Shown here one piece after another: positions 49,324-57,002 of a stretch of 64,000 nt of DNA (its first letter is position 1; every line of letters starts with the position of its first letter). Location of the stretch: positions 3,038,001 to 3,102,000 of the forward strand of contig OZ241737.1 of NCBI GenBank assembly GCA_965200885.1, given 5' to 3'. The notes under the pieces are model-generated. The model saw only the letters and a program-made list of their open reading frames with translations. It searched no databases and was not told the origin of the DNA. This DNA is from MPNP01 sp026710155. Its GTDB lineage: Bacteria; Pseudomonadota; Alphaproteobacteria; Rhodobacterales; Rhodobacteraceae. Made by a program: the position numbers and the translations under genes.

Positions 49324-51523
49324 ATGGATCCGCTTATCGGGAACCTCAAGTCAACGACCTTTTTCGGCCGCCGTTTCACCCGCCGGGAGATCAGCGACAT
49401 CCGGGAAACGGTTGCCCTGTTTCCGGGCAACAGCCGCAACGAGCTGGCCAGGACCATCTGTGAGCATCCGGACTGGTACAATCCCAGGGGAGGCCACCGC
49501 AAGGATGCGGCCCTCAGGGTCCTGGAACAACTCGAGGCGTTGGGGATCCTGACCCTTCCACCATCGCCGGCAAGAGATCGCCCATTGTCCATACAAAGGC
49601 TTCGGATCCCGGAGAAGCCATCACCTGCAGACTGTCCGACCTGGAACCCCTTTCGCCCAGGGTTGCCGATGCGGCTGATGACAGGACCTTCTGGCGGGAA
49701 CTGGTCGACCGCCATCATTACCTGGGATGCCCGCGTCCCTTCGGCCCTTCCCTCCACTGGTTTGTCGTTGATGCCAAGGGACGCCGTCTGGGCTGCCTGC
49801 TGATGGAAGCGGGGTCACGGCAATTGCCGGCCCGTGATGACTGGATCGGCTGGAACGGCAAACAGCGGGAACGGCGGCTCCATCTGGTGGTCCGGAACTC
49901 CCGTTTCCTGATTTTCCCCTGGGTCAGGGTCCGGAACCTCGCTTCCCGGGTCCTGGCCATGGCGACATCCCGACTGGCCGGTGAATGGGAACATCACCAC
50001 CAATGCCGGCCGGTCCTCATCGAGACCTTTGTGGATCCCACCCGTTTCGACGGTGCCTCCCACAGGGCGGCCAACTGGGAAAGGATCGGCATGAGCGCCG
50101 GCAAAAAATCAGGAAGAAGGGCCAAACCGTCAAAAGACATCCCTGTCCGGCCACTCACCGGTGACTTCCGTGATATCCTCAAGGGTACGATAAAACCCGA
50201 AAAGTCCAACCCCAGGACCGTCAATGACGCCAAAAATGACAACCTTGCCGACATGTGGACAAGGATCCTTGCTGACCTGGACAGGCTGGCAGGGGATTGC
50301 GACCGAACATGGATCCGGCGCCACCGGGTGTTGAACAGCCTGCTGGTGATCCTTTTTGTCTTCCGGCTGGTCCTGACCCCCAAAACCAGGGGTTGTGCCA
50401 TTGTCCTCGCCGAATTGTGGGAACAATGCCGCAAACTGGGAATTCCCTTGCCACAACCACGGCCGGTCAGCCAATCATCCATTGCCAAGGCCTGCCGAAG
50501 GGTTGATCCCGACCTGTTTCGCGAGGTCCACAAGATGATTCCCAAGCATGGCGGTGAAGGGCCAAGGTGGAATGGACACAGGATCCTGGCCATTGACGGA
50601 ACCAGGATGAACCTTCCGCGGCCCCTGGTCGGCGAGGGATACACAACACCAAACCCCGGATCCCATTATCCCCAGGGGCTGGTCTCGTGCCTCCATCGCA
50701 CTGATGATGGTGTGCCCCTTACCTTTGCCCTTTCCTCCCATGGCTGTGAACGGACCTTGGCCAGGGGTCATTTCGATCACCTCCGGGAGGGTGATATCGT
50801 GATCATGGACCGGGGGTGTTTCTCGTTCGAGATGCTTTGTGACCTCCACCGGAGGGAGGTCCATCCCCTGTTCCGGTTGCAACCAGGCCTCGGCAAGGTC
50901 TTCGAGGACTTCATGGCCGGTGACCAGGTCGAAACCGTGGTGAAGGCCGCCTTCAGCCGGAAAACCCTGCGGAAACTGCAGGAAACCTGGCCCGGGAAAC
51001 GGTTTGACCCCATTCCCATCAGGCTCTTGCGCACAACCCCGGAAAAGAGGATATCATCCTGGGTACAACCCTTCCCGATGCCACCACCCATACCGCCACC
51101 GACATCGGCAACCTCCACCACCGGCGCTGGGCCATCGAGGAATTGCACAGGATCTCCAAGATGACCATCGGTGTTGACGCCTTCCATGGCCGGAACGAAT
51201 GGAATGTCCTCCAGGAGCTGTATGCCCACTTCAACCTGATTGCCATGACCAGGATGTTCACCATATCCGGCAACGATCTTCTTGCCCGACAATGTGAAGG
51301 GGGAAGGCAAAGGCAAACCATCAACTTCAACCATGCCGTGAAGATCGTTGCGGCCAACCCCGAGGAATTGTTGTTGACCCATGCCAGGATGGTTGCACAC
51401 ACGGTGAACCGGATGGCCGGGGAAATACTTCGCATTCGAAGCTGCTTGCGCCCCGACTGTTCGTTTCCAGGGAAATCAATGAAACCATCAACGAGTGATA
51501 AATATACGGAATATGCCCACTGA
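49324..51523 (+). pseudogene. DUF4338 (DruA-like)-IS4-type DDE transposase, two frameshifts
   Basis: The first ~80 codons (FFGRRFTRREISDIRETVALFP, ELARTICEHPDWYNPRGG) and the following frame (DRTFWRELVDRHHYLG, FVVDAKGRRLGCLL) form a DUF4338 domain, known from DruA of the Druantia defence system and from transposases. The next part has IS4 DDE features: ILAIDGTRMNLPR, DIVIMDRGCFS, and finally HRRWAIEELHRISK, the Y/H-R-E-K signature with the catalytic Glu. Frame changes occur near 49560 and at an A-run near 51044. Each fits a one-base indel, so an intact ~730-residue protein can be reconstructed. Confidence 0.85.
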
Positions 51524-51611
51524 TTGATTTTTTTGAACCGGAGGGCTTTCAAGGGGCAAATGTAGGCAATCCTTGAGGAAACGGCTGGAAAACCTTAAGG
51601 AAATGCCATTG

Positions 51612-51621
51612 GCCTTGGGAG
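51612..51621. repeat. 10-bp target-site duplication, right copy
   Basis: GCCTTGGGAG, the partner of 49141-49150. Confidence 0.9.
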
Positions 51622-51982
51622 ACCCCTCCATGATTTCCTGGCGGGCCTTGATGACTTCGACCAGATCTCCGGTGGCCCATATATCATAGGGGGATGGCTG
51701 CACCGGTATGAGCACCAGGTCGTTGACCTTGATGGCAGCCGCCAACATGGTTTCCAGCTTCGCTGCCCCATCTATGACAATGTGGTCATAGGAACCGCCC
51801 ATGCTGTCTATCGTCTTCAGGTTGTTGGGCCGGTCCAATCCCACCAGGGGAACAGGATTGTCAACAGCCACCGCATGCCAATCCCTAGCACTTCCCTGCT
51901 TATCCGTATCAACCAGGAGAACACCTTGGTCACGATCGTGCTGGGCCCAGGCCAGGTTGGTCGCAAGTGTGGTTTTCCCACT

Positions 51983-51994
51983 CCCCCCCCCCCC
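51983..51994 (-). repeat. C12/G12 tract in the parA Walker A motif
   Basis: Twelve G on the coding strand, where KGG of the P-loop needs seven. Out of frame at this length. Confidence 0.7.
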
Positions 51995-52070
51995 TTGGGA
52001 TTGAGAATGGCTATAACTATCATGATTTACTGCCCATTTGAGTATTCAAGTTTTTGCTTGTTTATTTAAT

Positions 52071-52084
52071 TAAGTAAATACTTA
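52071..52084. promoter_or_regulatory. palindromic operator candidate upstream of parA
   Basis: Perfect palindrome TAAGTA-AA-TACTTA, 48-61 bases upstream of the parA start codon, in AT-rich DNA. Half-sites recur at 48686. A position for autorepression by the ribbon-helix-helix protein (inference). Confidence 0.4.
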
Positions 52085-52260
52085 TATGATTAAATGATGA
52101 AAATGCAAGGGGGTCTTTGGATTTTCGAAATTACCGGATGCACTGCAGGGACACCTCCAATGCATTCTGTTGCACTCCATGGATATCTGGTGAAGAGGTA
52201 TACTGTTTATTCGGTTTATTTGGGCAATCAGAATTCTGATTAGATTCCAAATCCCAATAT

Positions 52261-52776
52261 ATGGATTTATTAATGAAAGTAATATTAATTGGCGCTGTAA
52301 CTGCTACTCTCGTTGCTTGGAATGCGTTCGATTTATTCCAAACCGTAAAAGACATTCCTTTGGTTGAAAAACAGGTTGATGAATTAAAGCCATTTGTTGT
52401 TGAAAATTTAGATAAAGCAAAACCGTTTGTTGATGTGTTACCGGGTCGGTTTACGAAACTGCGACAGAAATGGGGAACCTATAGTTTTCGAAGTATTCCA
52501 CCATCAAGTGCCCTGCGGAAGCAAATGCCTGATCTTTATAAACAACAGAAAGGAATTGATGGGCTCTGCGGAATACCACTCCCGAATCTATATATCGGTT
52601 TACCATGGAAAAGACGGCTGAATCCTCTCATTGAGGTTGACCACATTATCCCAAAATCAAAGGGCGGATCTGATGCTGTTTCCAATTTACAATTGACACA
52701 CCGCGATTTTAATCGTGCCAAAAGTAATTTGGAAAACTCAACTTTTCTTAAGGCAGATATTTGCAACAAAAAATGA
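52261..52776 (+). CDS. HNH endonuclease with N-terminal membrane anchor
   Basis: A 171-residue protein. Residues ~5-22 (VILIGAVTATLVAWNAF) are a single hydrophobic segment. A helical linker follows, then a C-terminal HNH nuclease: EVDHIIPKSKGG (~126-137), NLQLTHRDFNRAKSN (~142-156), containing the catalytic DH pair and the metal-binding N/H. An upstream Cys (LCGIP, ~102) may be a remnant zinc ligand. Membrane-tethered HNH proteins occur in defence or DNA-uptake contexts; the role here is unknown. Convergent with the next gene. Confidence 0.75.
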   Translation: MDLLMKVILIGAVTATLVAWNAFDLFQTVKDIPLVEKQVDELKPFVVENLDKAKPFVDVLPGRFTKLRQKWGTYSFRSIPPSSALRKQMPDLYKQQKGIDGLCGIPLPNLYIGLPWKRRLNPLIEVDHIIPKSKGGSDAVSNLQLTHRDFNRAKSNLENSTFLKADICNKK

Positions 52777-52782
52777 TGATTG

Positions 52783-53376
52783 TCATCCTGGTAGGGAAGG
52801 AGCGTCCCATTCGGTGATACGGGCCTTACAAGAAATGCTACCTTCTCCAACGTCAGTATAATTGACTTCAACCCAAACGATCCGTGCAAGTTTTTTACCT
52901 AGATCTTCCGGGCGATTACCGCTTTCAAATCCATTATGCGAAAACCATGATCCTACTGCAATGGTAGCGAATTCGGAATAATCAACTTTTGGGTCTGTTT
53001 TTGGATCTTTAATGTAGAAGGTTAGTGATTCAAGCAATCGCTGCCTGAAAAAATTGCAGTTGTCATGTGTTGCATGATACAAGCCTTCGGAACTGAGGTG
53101 CATAATGATAAGGATTTCATTATTATCCCAGTCATAATGTGTCCAACCAATAGCAAGAGCCAATGAATGCTCATTCTTTAACCGATCTGAAGCGTATTCT
53201 GTATCTTTACTCACTTTATACATCCCCCAATCAAAGAGCGAAAGGGGTTCATTCATGAGCCAATTGCCGATTGGACCGGGATCCGCACGGACGGTGGTAT
53301 TGTATACGGCGATTGCCAGGGTCGCTGCTAGGATGATGGTACGGAATAATGGGTAGTGTCTCAGTTTGAAAATCAT
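52783..53376 (-). CDS. hypothetical secreted protein, start supplied by a mobile-element end
   Basis: A ~197-residue protein of no recognised family. After RTIILAATLAIAVYNTTVRA, a signal peptide or anchor (cleavage near A~32), come soluble residues with several Trp and Cys. The ATG at 53376 and the first nine codons (MIFKLRHYP) lie inside the 39-bp terminal repeat at 53351-53389, so the element's end now provides the start; the original N-terminus was lost or began later (no other Met before the hydrophobic segment). A GTG at 53394 is a longer alternative. Confidence 0.6.
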   Translation of the reverse strand: MIFKLRHYPLFRTIILAATLAIAVYNTTVRADPGPIGNWLMNEPLSLFDWGMYKVSKDTEYASDRLKNEHSLALAIGWTHYDWDNNEILIIMHLSSEGLYHATHDNCNFFRQRLLESLTFYIKDPKTDPKVDYSEFATIAVGSWFSHNGFESGNRPEDLGKKLARIVWVEVNYTDVGEGSISCKARITEWDAPSLPG

Positions 53377-53389
53377 TTTTTGTAGGTTT
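53351..53389 (-). repeat. left 39-bp terminal inverted repeat of IS1-like element
   Basis: Starts GGGTAGTGTCTCAGTTTGAA and matches the complement of 55971-56009 at 38 of 39 positions (one C/T difference at position 26). It is the same sequence that forms the 3' end of the transposase gene. Confidence 0.9.
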
Positions 53390-53480
53390 GTCACTAAATT
53401 TTAACGAAGGTTTGAATAAATAGTAATATAAATTAAATTTATATTTAGAAAATATATTTTTAAAAACGGGAGAAATTTTG

Positions 53481-53708
53481 ATGACCAAAGGACCGCAAGG
53501 ACAGAAACGTCCGGGTGACGTTGTCGGGTGTGCTGTCCATATAGGCAAGATAGCCACAGGTGAAATCGAGGACGAGTTGGGCAATCCCCGTCAATCAAAC
53601 AAGGCCAGGGGAGGTCGGATTGGTGGACGGATCAGGGCCATCAAATTATCACCTGAACGCAGAAGGGAAATAGCAATGGCCGGGGCATCAGCCCGATGGG
53701 AAGAATGA
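53481..53708 (+). CDS. small conserved protein upstream of methyltransferase
   Basis: A 75-residue basic protein from the ATG at 53481 (GGGAGAAA upstream). Pattern: KGPQGQKRPGDVVG, VHIGKIATGEIEDELG and KLSPERRREIAMAGASARW, which matches a family of small proteins often encoded next to methyltransferases or on plasmids. The Gly/Arg-rich middle suggests nucleic-acid binding. Its stop overlaps the methyltransferase start (ATGA at 53705-53708), so translation of the two is coupled. Confidence 0.7.
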   Translation: MTKGPQGQKRPGDVVGCAVHIGKIATGEIEDELGNPRQSNKARGGRIGGRIRAIKLSPERRREIAMAGASARWEE

Positions 53709-55050
53709 CCACAGCCCCCCCCCGAATTTTTCGGCAAACAGGCTTTATTTCGGGGATTGCCTCGAAGTTATCAGGGATGAAATAGAAAGTGAATCGGTTG
53801 ACCTGATATATCTCGACCCTCCCTTCAACTCCAAGCGGCTTTACAACGCATTCATCGGCAATTCCCAATGGGTTGCCTTTGATGATACCTGGCGTTGGTC
53901 GGAAGCCATTGACGATTTTCACAATGTCATTTCAAGGCCGGGGACTCTTGCGGATACAATGGAGGGGTTGAGGATGATTCACGGGGAAGGATCAAACCTT
54001 GCCTATCTTTCCTACATGGCCAATCGTTTGCTGGAATGCCACAGGGTTCTCAAGTCAACCGGCTCAATCTACCTGCATTGTGACCCGACCATGAGCCACA
54101 GTTTGAAACTGGTCATGGACGCTGTCTTTGGTCACAAAAACTTTCTCAATGAAATCATCTGGGCATACAGAACCGGCGGTGTCAGCAAAAAATGGTTCGG
54201 AAGAAAACATGATGTGATTTTGTTTTTCAGGAAATCAAAAGATTTCTTTTTCAAGCCCCTGAAGGAAAAATCCTATCTTACTCATAGCTACGGGTTCAAA
54301 AACATAAGGATTGAAGAAGATGAAAACGGGTTGTTCAGATGGACATACTGCCGGGATTGGTGGCAGATTGAAGCATTGAGGGGAAATCATGCCGAATCGC
54401 AAGGCTATCCAACTCAAAAACCCTTGGCACTTTTAAAAAAGATTATTGAAGCCAGCTGTCCCCCGGATGGAGTTGTCATGGATCCCTTCTGCGGCTGCGG
54501 CACCACCATAGAAGCGGCTCAAATTCTGGGGAGAAGCTGGATCGGGATTGATGTTTGCGTGAATGCCTGCAGGGTCATTGAGAGAAGAATCTCGAATCAT
54601 CTGGGGAATTTCTATGATGAGGTTGAATTCATAGGACTTCCAAAAACCCCCGGTGATGCGAAGACACTGGCAGGTCTTGATGCCTTCAAGTTCGAACGCT
54701 GGGCGGCTTCCCTGGTTGATGGAATGGAAGCCAACAAGAAGCAAAGGGGTGATGGAGGCATTGATGGTTATGGCCGGCTGGCAGTTAAAAAGGGCAAATT
54801 CATTGATCTTGTTTCACAGGTCAAGGGAGGACATGCCAATCCGGGACATATTCAGGCATTCAACGGCGCCAGGCAGCAGGCTGGGGCTGATCTGGGCATA
54901 TTCACCTGCTTTGAGGACCGGGTGACCCAGGGCATGAGGGATACGGCGGCAAGCACCGGCCGGTTCATGCGTACTCCCAAGGTTCAGATTTATACAATAG
55001 AGGATTACTTCATCGGCAGAACTCCGCAAATGCCCTCCATCTATGCATGA
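53705..55050 (+). CDS. DNA methyltransferase fused to Mrr-like nuclease domain, phase-variable, out of frame here
   Basis: The ATG at 53705 runs into a C9 tract (53715-53723) after four codons; at nine C the frame stops after 27 codons. At ten (or seven) C the frame opens through NRLYFGDCLEV to 55050, giving ~447 residues. The body has catalytic LIYLDPPFNS, then VMDPFCGCGTT, the order of beta-class N6-adenine/N4-cytosine methyltransferases. The C-terminal ~115 residues have GDGGIDGYG and VSQVKGG, the D-(x)-QxK pattern of Mrr-type endonucleases. An internal ATG at 53959 would miss the DPPF motif. A single-chain restriction-modification protein switched by slippage is likely. Confidence 0.82.
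53715..53723 (+). repeat. C9 slippage tract in methyltransferase gene
   Basis: Nine C residues just after the start codon. A one-base gain restores the open frame. Confidence 0.75.
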
Positions 55051-55079
55051 AAAAATTTTATTTCATAATGAAATTATGC

Positions 55080-55108
55080 TTGACAAATAGGGTTTGAACA
55101 CCTATATT
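55080..55108 (+). promoter_or_regulatory. promoter of the IS1-like transposase
   Basis: TTGACA (55080-55085), 17-base spacer, TATATT (55103-55108): a near-consensus sigma-70 promoter. The transposase ATG is at 55115, about where transcription would begin, so the message may be leaderless. Confidence 0.7.
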
Positions 55109-55114
55109 GTCAGC

Positions 55115-55987
55115 ATGAACAGATTATCCAAACACAAACGCGTGATGATCCTCAACATGCTGGTCGAGGGGATGTCGATGCGATCCATATCCCGAACTGT
55201 CGGGGTTTCCATAAACACCGTAACCAAATTGCTGGTCGAGGCCGGGAATGTCTGCTACGAATACCACGACAAGACGGTGGTTGATGTCAATGCCAGAAAA
55301 GTCCAGTGTGATGAAATCTGGTCGTTCTGCTATGCGAAGCAGAAGAATGTTCCAAAGGCAAAGGCAGCTCCGCAGGGTTCGGGGGATGTATGGACCTGGA
55401 CGGCACTGGATCGTGACAGCAAGATGATCCTGTCATGGGAGGTTGGCGACAGGTCAGGCAGAACCGCATTGGAATTCATTGATGATTTGAGATGCCGCAT
55501 TGCCAATCAGGTCCAGTTGACCACTGATGGACACAGGGCATACCTTGAAGCGGTCGAGGCAGCATTTGGCGGTGAGATTGACTATGCCATGCTGATCAAG
55601 CTCTATGGCAATTCCCAGGAAGACACCCCTGAAAGGAAATACAGCCCTTCCGAATGCACCGGAACAAGGATAGAAGTCATAGAAGGATCACCCGATCCCG
55701 ATCATATATCCACTTCACATGTGGAAAGACACAATTTGACCATGCGGATGGGCATGAGGCGTTTCACCAGGCTTACCAATGCCTTCAGCAAGAAACTTGA
55801 AAACCATGTTCATATGCTTAGCCTGTATTTCGTGCATTACAATTTCATCAGAATCCATAAAACCATCAAGGTGACCCCTGCAATGGAAGCCGGTTTGACC
55901 GATACCTTGCACGATATGGAATGGCTTGTTGACTTGATTGATGCAAATGCTCCAAAACCGAATAGACCTAAAACCTACAAAAAGTGA
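55115..55987 (+). CDS. IS1-family-type transposase
   Basis: A 290-residue transposase with an N-terminal helix-turn-helix (MRSISRTVGVSINTVTKLL), then the DDE core: QCDEIWSFCYAKQKN (first Asp), QLTTDGHRAYLEAV (second Asp) and SHVERHNLTMRMGMRRFTR (Glu). This matches the long proteins annotated as IS1 family transposase in alphaproteobacteria. The ATG at 55115 is preferred to TTG at 55094, which lies within the promoter. The last codons (KTYKK, stop) form part of the right terminal repeat. It appears intact. Confidence 0.92.
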   Translation: MNRLSKHKRVMILNMLVEGMSMRSISRTVGVSINTVTKLLVEAGNVCYEYHDKTVVDVNARKVQCDEIWSFCYAKQKNVPKAKAAPQGSGDVWTWTALDRDSKMILSWEVGDRSGRTALEFIDDLRCRIANQVQLTTDGHRAYLEAVEAAFGGEIDYAMLIKLYGNSQEDTPERKYSPSECTGTRIEVIEGSPDPDHISTSHVERHNLTMRMGMRRFTRLTNAFSKKLENHVHMLSLYFVHYNFIRIHKTIKVTPAMEAGLTDTLHDMEWLVDLIDANAPKPNRPKTYKK

Positions 55988-56009
55988 TTTTCAAACTGAG
56001 ACACTACCC
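55971..56009 (+). repeat. right 39-bp terminal inverted repeat of IS1-like element
   Basis: Ends TCAAACTGAGACACTACCC; complement of 53351-53389 with one mismatch. It covers the transposase stop codon. Confidence 0.9.
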
Positions 56010-56035
56010 CCCATAGACCCTTTGGGCAACCGTTG

Positions 56036-56338
56036 CTACCCTTGGGCATAAGCCATGGGTTCAATGGAGGAGATATCAACCGTTTTTGCGGCACGGCCCA
56101 TTTCGTAGATGGTCTGCATGTTCATCCAGTAGATGGAAGACGTGTTGAAAAGCCGGGCCAACCGCAACGCCGTGTCGGGTGTTATGCCCGTCCGGCCCTT
56201 GACAAGACGTTCAATCCGGGTTCTGGGAACACCAAGACGGCGGGCACAGGCTAGGGAACTCATCTCCAGTGGCTTGAGGTAGAGTTCATGCAGGACCTCA
56301 CCGGGATGGGGAGGATCCTTGAGAAGGCTTTGGGTCAT
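56036..56338 (-). CDS. higA: HigA-type antitoxin
   Basis: A 100-residue XRE-family protein with the HigA opening PPHPGEVLHELYLKPLEMS and a helix-turn-helix (ACARRLGVPRTRIERLVKGRTGITPD, part), then LARLFNTSSIYWMNMQ, typical of HigA. It binds the toxin and represses the operon. The usual SxxxWLNLQ is replaced by SIYWMNMQ. It follows higB by 11 bases. Confidence 0.9.
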   Translation of the reverse strand: MTQSLLKDPPHPGEVLHELYLKPLEMSSLACARRLGVPRTRIERLVKGRTGITPDTALRLARLFNTSSIYWMNMQTIYEMGRAAKTVDISSIEPMAYAQG

Positions 56339-56349
56339 GACTGGTCCTT

Positions 56350-56631
56350 TCAGTGATAATCAACAATTTCTACATCGGTGGGGCCATTTTGAGTCCAGGC
56401 AAAGCAGATTCTCCATTGGTCATTGATGCGCAATGAATGGAGTCCCTTCCGATCCCCTCCCAGAAGCTCCAGATGGTTGCCTGGGGGAAACCGGAGATCC
56501 TCCAGGGAATCTGCAGCATCCAGGGCCAGCAGCATTGTACGCGTCCTGCTTACCAGATCGGAGGGAAAGCCTTTGCCATACAATCCTCGCACGGCATTTC
56601 TTGCCAACTTGCCCCTGGTTCCCTGGATCAT
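56350..56631 (-). CDS. higB: HigB-type toxin
   Basis: A 93-residue RelE-fold toxin. The ATG at 56631 is chosen because family members are ~92 residues; a much longer in-frame start exists upstream but encodes unrelated sequence. HigB features: SRTRTMLLALDAADSLEDLRFPPGNHLELLGGD (parts: LLALDAADSLEDL, PPGNHLE) and SLRINDQWRICFAW near the C-terminus, where the catalytic residues lie. It cuts mRNA on the ribosome. It precedes higA, the HigBA order. Confidence 0.88.
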   Translation of the reverse strand: MIQGTRGKLARNAVRGLYGKGFPSDLVSRTRTMLLALDAADSLEDLRFPPGNHLELLGGDRKGLHSLRINDQWRICFAWTQNGPTDVEIVDYH

Positions 56632-57002
56632 GACCCACCATGTAGCACAAGTCAGGGCATGTGTCAAGTAATGATACAGATTTTCTCCTCCCGAATGGTG
56701 GTGGGGCATCATCCCAATTGAAAAATTCGATTGATTCGGCTTGTAATTCGGCATACCCGATGGGGAGGGGTAAAAGTCAATCGCCGGAAATCTTTTTTTC
56801 GTGGCCATTGAAACGCTGCAGTCGTGAACCGGGGTTTCCCCGCCATTCAGGTAAAGCGAAAAGGACGTGATGTTCCCGGGGGAGTTACTTGTCAGGCAGC
56901 AGGAAACAGTTCCCGGATCTCCATAGACCGTTTGGGCAATCAGACTCAGCTTCCTGTCGGTTCGTTCGACCGTATAGCCGTTGCACCCCTTTCCCTGCTA
57001 CC
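56632..57002. other. intergenic region with 33-bp dispersed repeat
   Basis: 371 bases with no supported gene. It contains the 33-bp repeat at 56844-56876 and, at 56921-56941, CCATAGACCGTTTGGGCAA-type sequence also found at 56011-56031. Looks like worn remnants of an older gene or repeat unit. Confidence 0.5.
56844..56876. repeat. 33-bp dispersed repeat, copy 1
   Basis: CATTCAGGTAAAGCGAAAAG... ; the copy at 58876-58908 differs at two positions (A/G). Not recognised as any known element. Confidence 0.7.

Larger units (their letters stand above)
49151..51611 (+). mobile_element. IS4-type insertion sequence carrying a DUF4338-DDE transposase
   Basis: 2461 bp bounded by CAATGGCATT at the left and its complement AATGCCATTG at the right (terminal inverted repeats, ~10 perfect bases with weaker similarity further in) and by 10-bp direct repeats of the target. 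GC content is visibly higher than the surroundings, a sign of recent transfer. It holds one transposase gene broken by two frameshifts and a C10 tract upstream of it (49207-49216). It interrupts parA. Confidence 0.92.
48909..52023 (-). pseudogene. parA: ParA partition ATPase, split by an IS and frameshifted in Walker A
   Basis: The 5' part (51612-52023) starts MIVIAILNPKGG and includes DHIVIDGAAKLE and LIPVQPSPYDIWATGDLVEVI. The 3' part (48909-49150) starts AAFIVTRKISGTRLGGDVREAL and ends before the ribbon-helix-helix gene. The 2461-bp IS lies between, with the 10-bp target repeated on each side; removing it joins EGSPKA to AFIVTRKIS in frame. A second lesion is a C12 tract (51983-51994; G12 on the coding strand) in the Walker A motif, which reads KGGGGVGKP instead of KGGSGKTT. 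Seven G would give the normal motif. Confidence 0.92.
53351..56009 (+). mobile_element. 2.66-kb IS1-like element or composite with methyltransferase cargo
   Basis: The segment is bounded by 39-bp inverted repeats and holds, all on the plus strand, a 75-residue gene, a DNA methyltransferase-nuclease gene and an IS1-family-type transposase. It could be one transposon with passenger genes, or two IS copies in opposite orientation, of which the left kept only its end. No target duplication is recognisable beside the repeats. The transposase has its own promoter. Confidence 0.65.

Noticed and set aside
56350..56808. 152-codon version of higB
   Set aside because: The first 59 codons do not resemble HigB and include the dispersed-repeat region's flank; family length supports the start at 56631.
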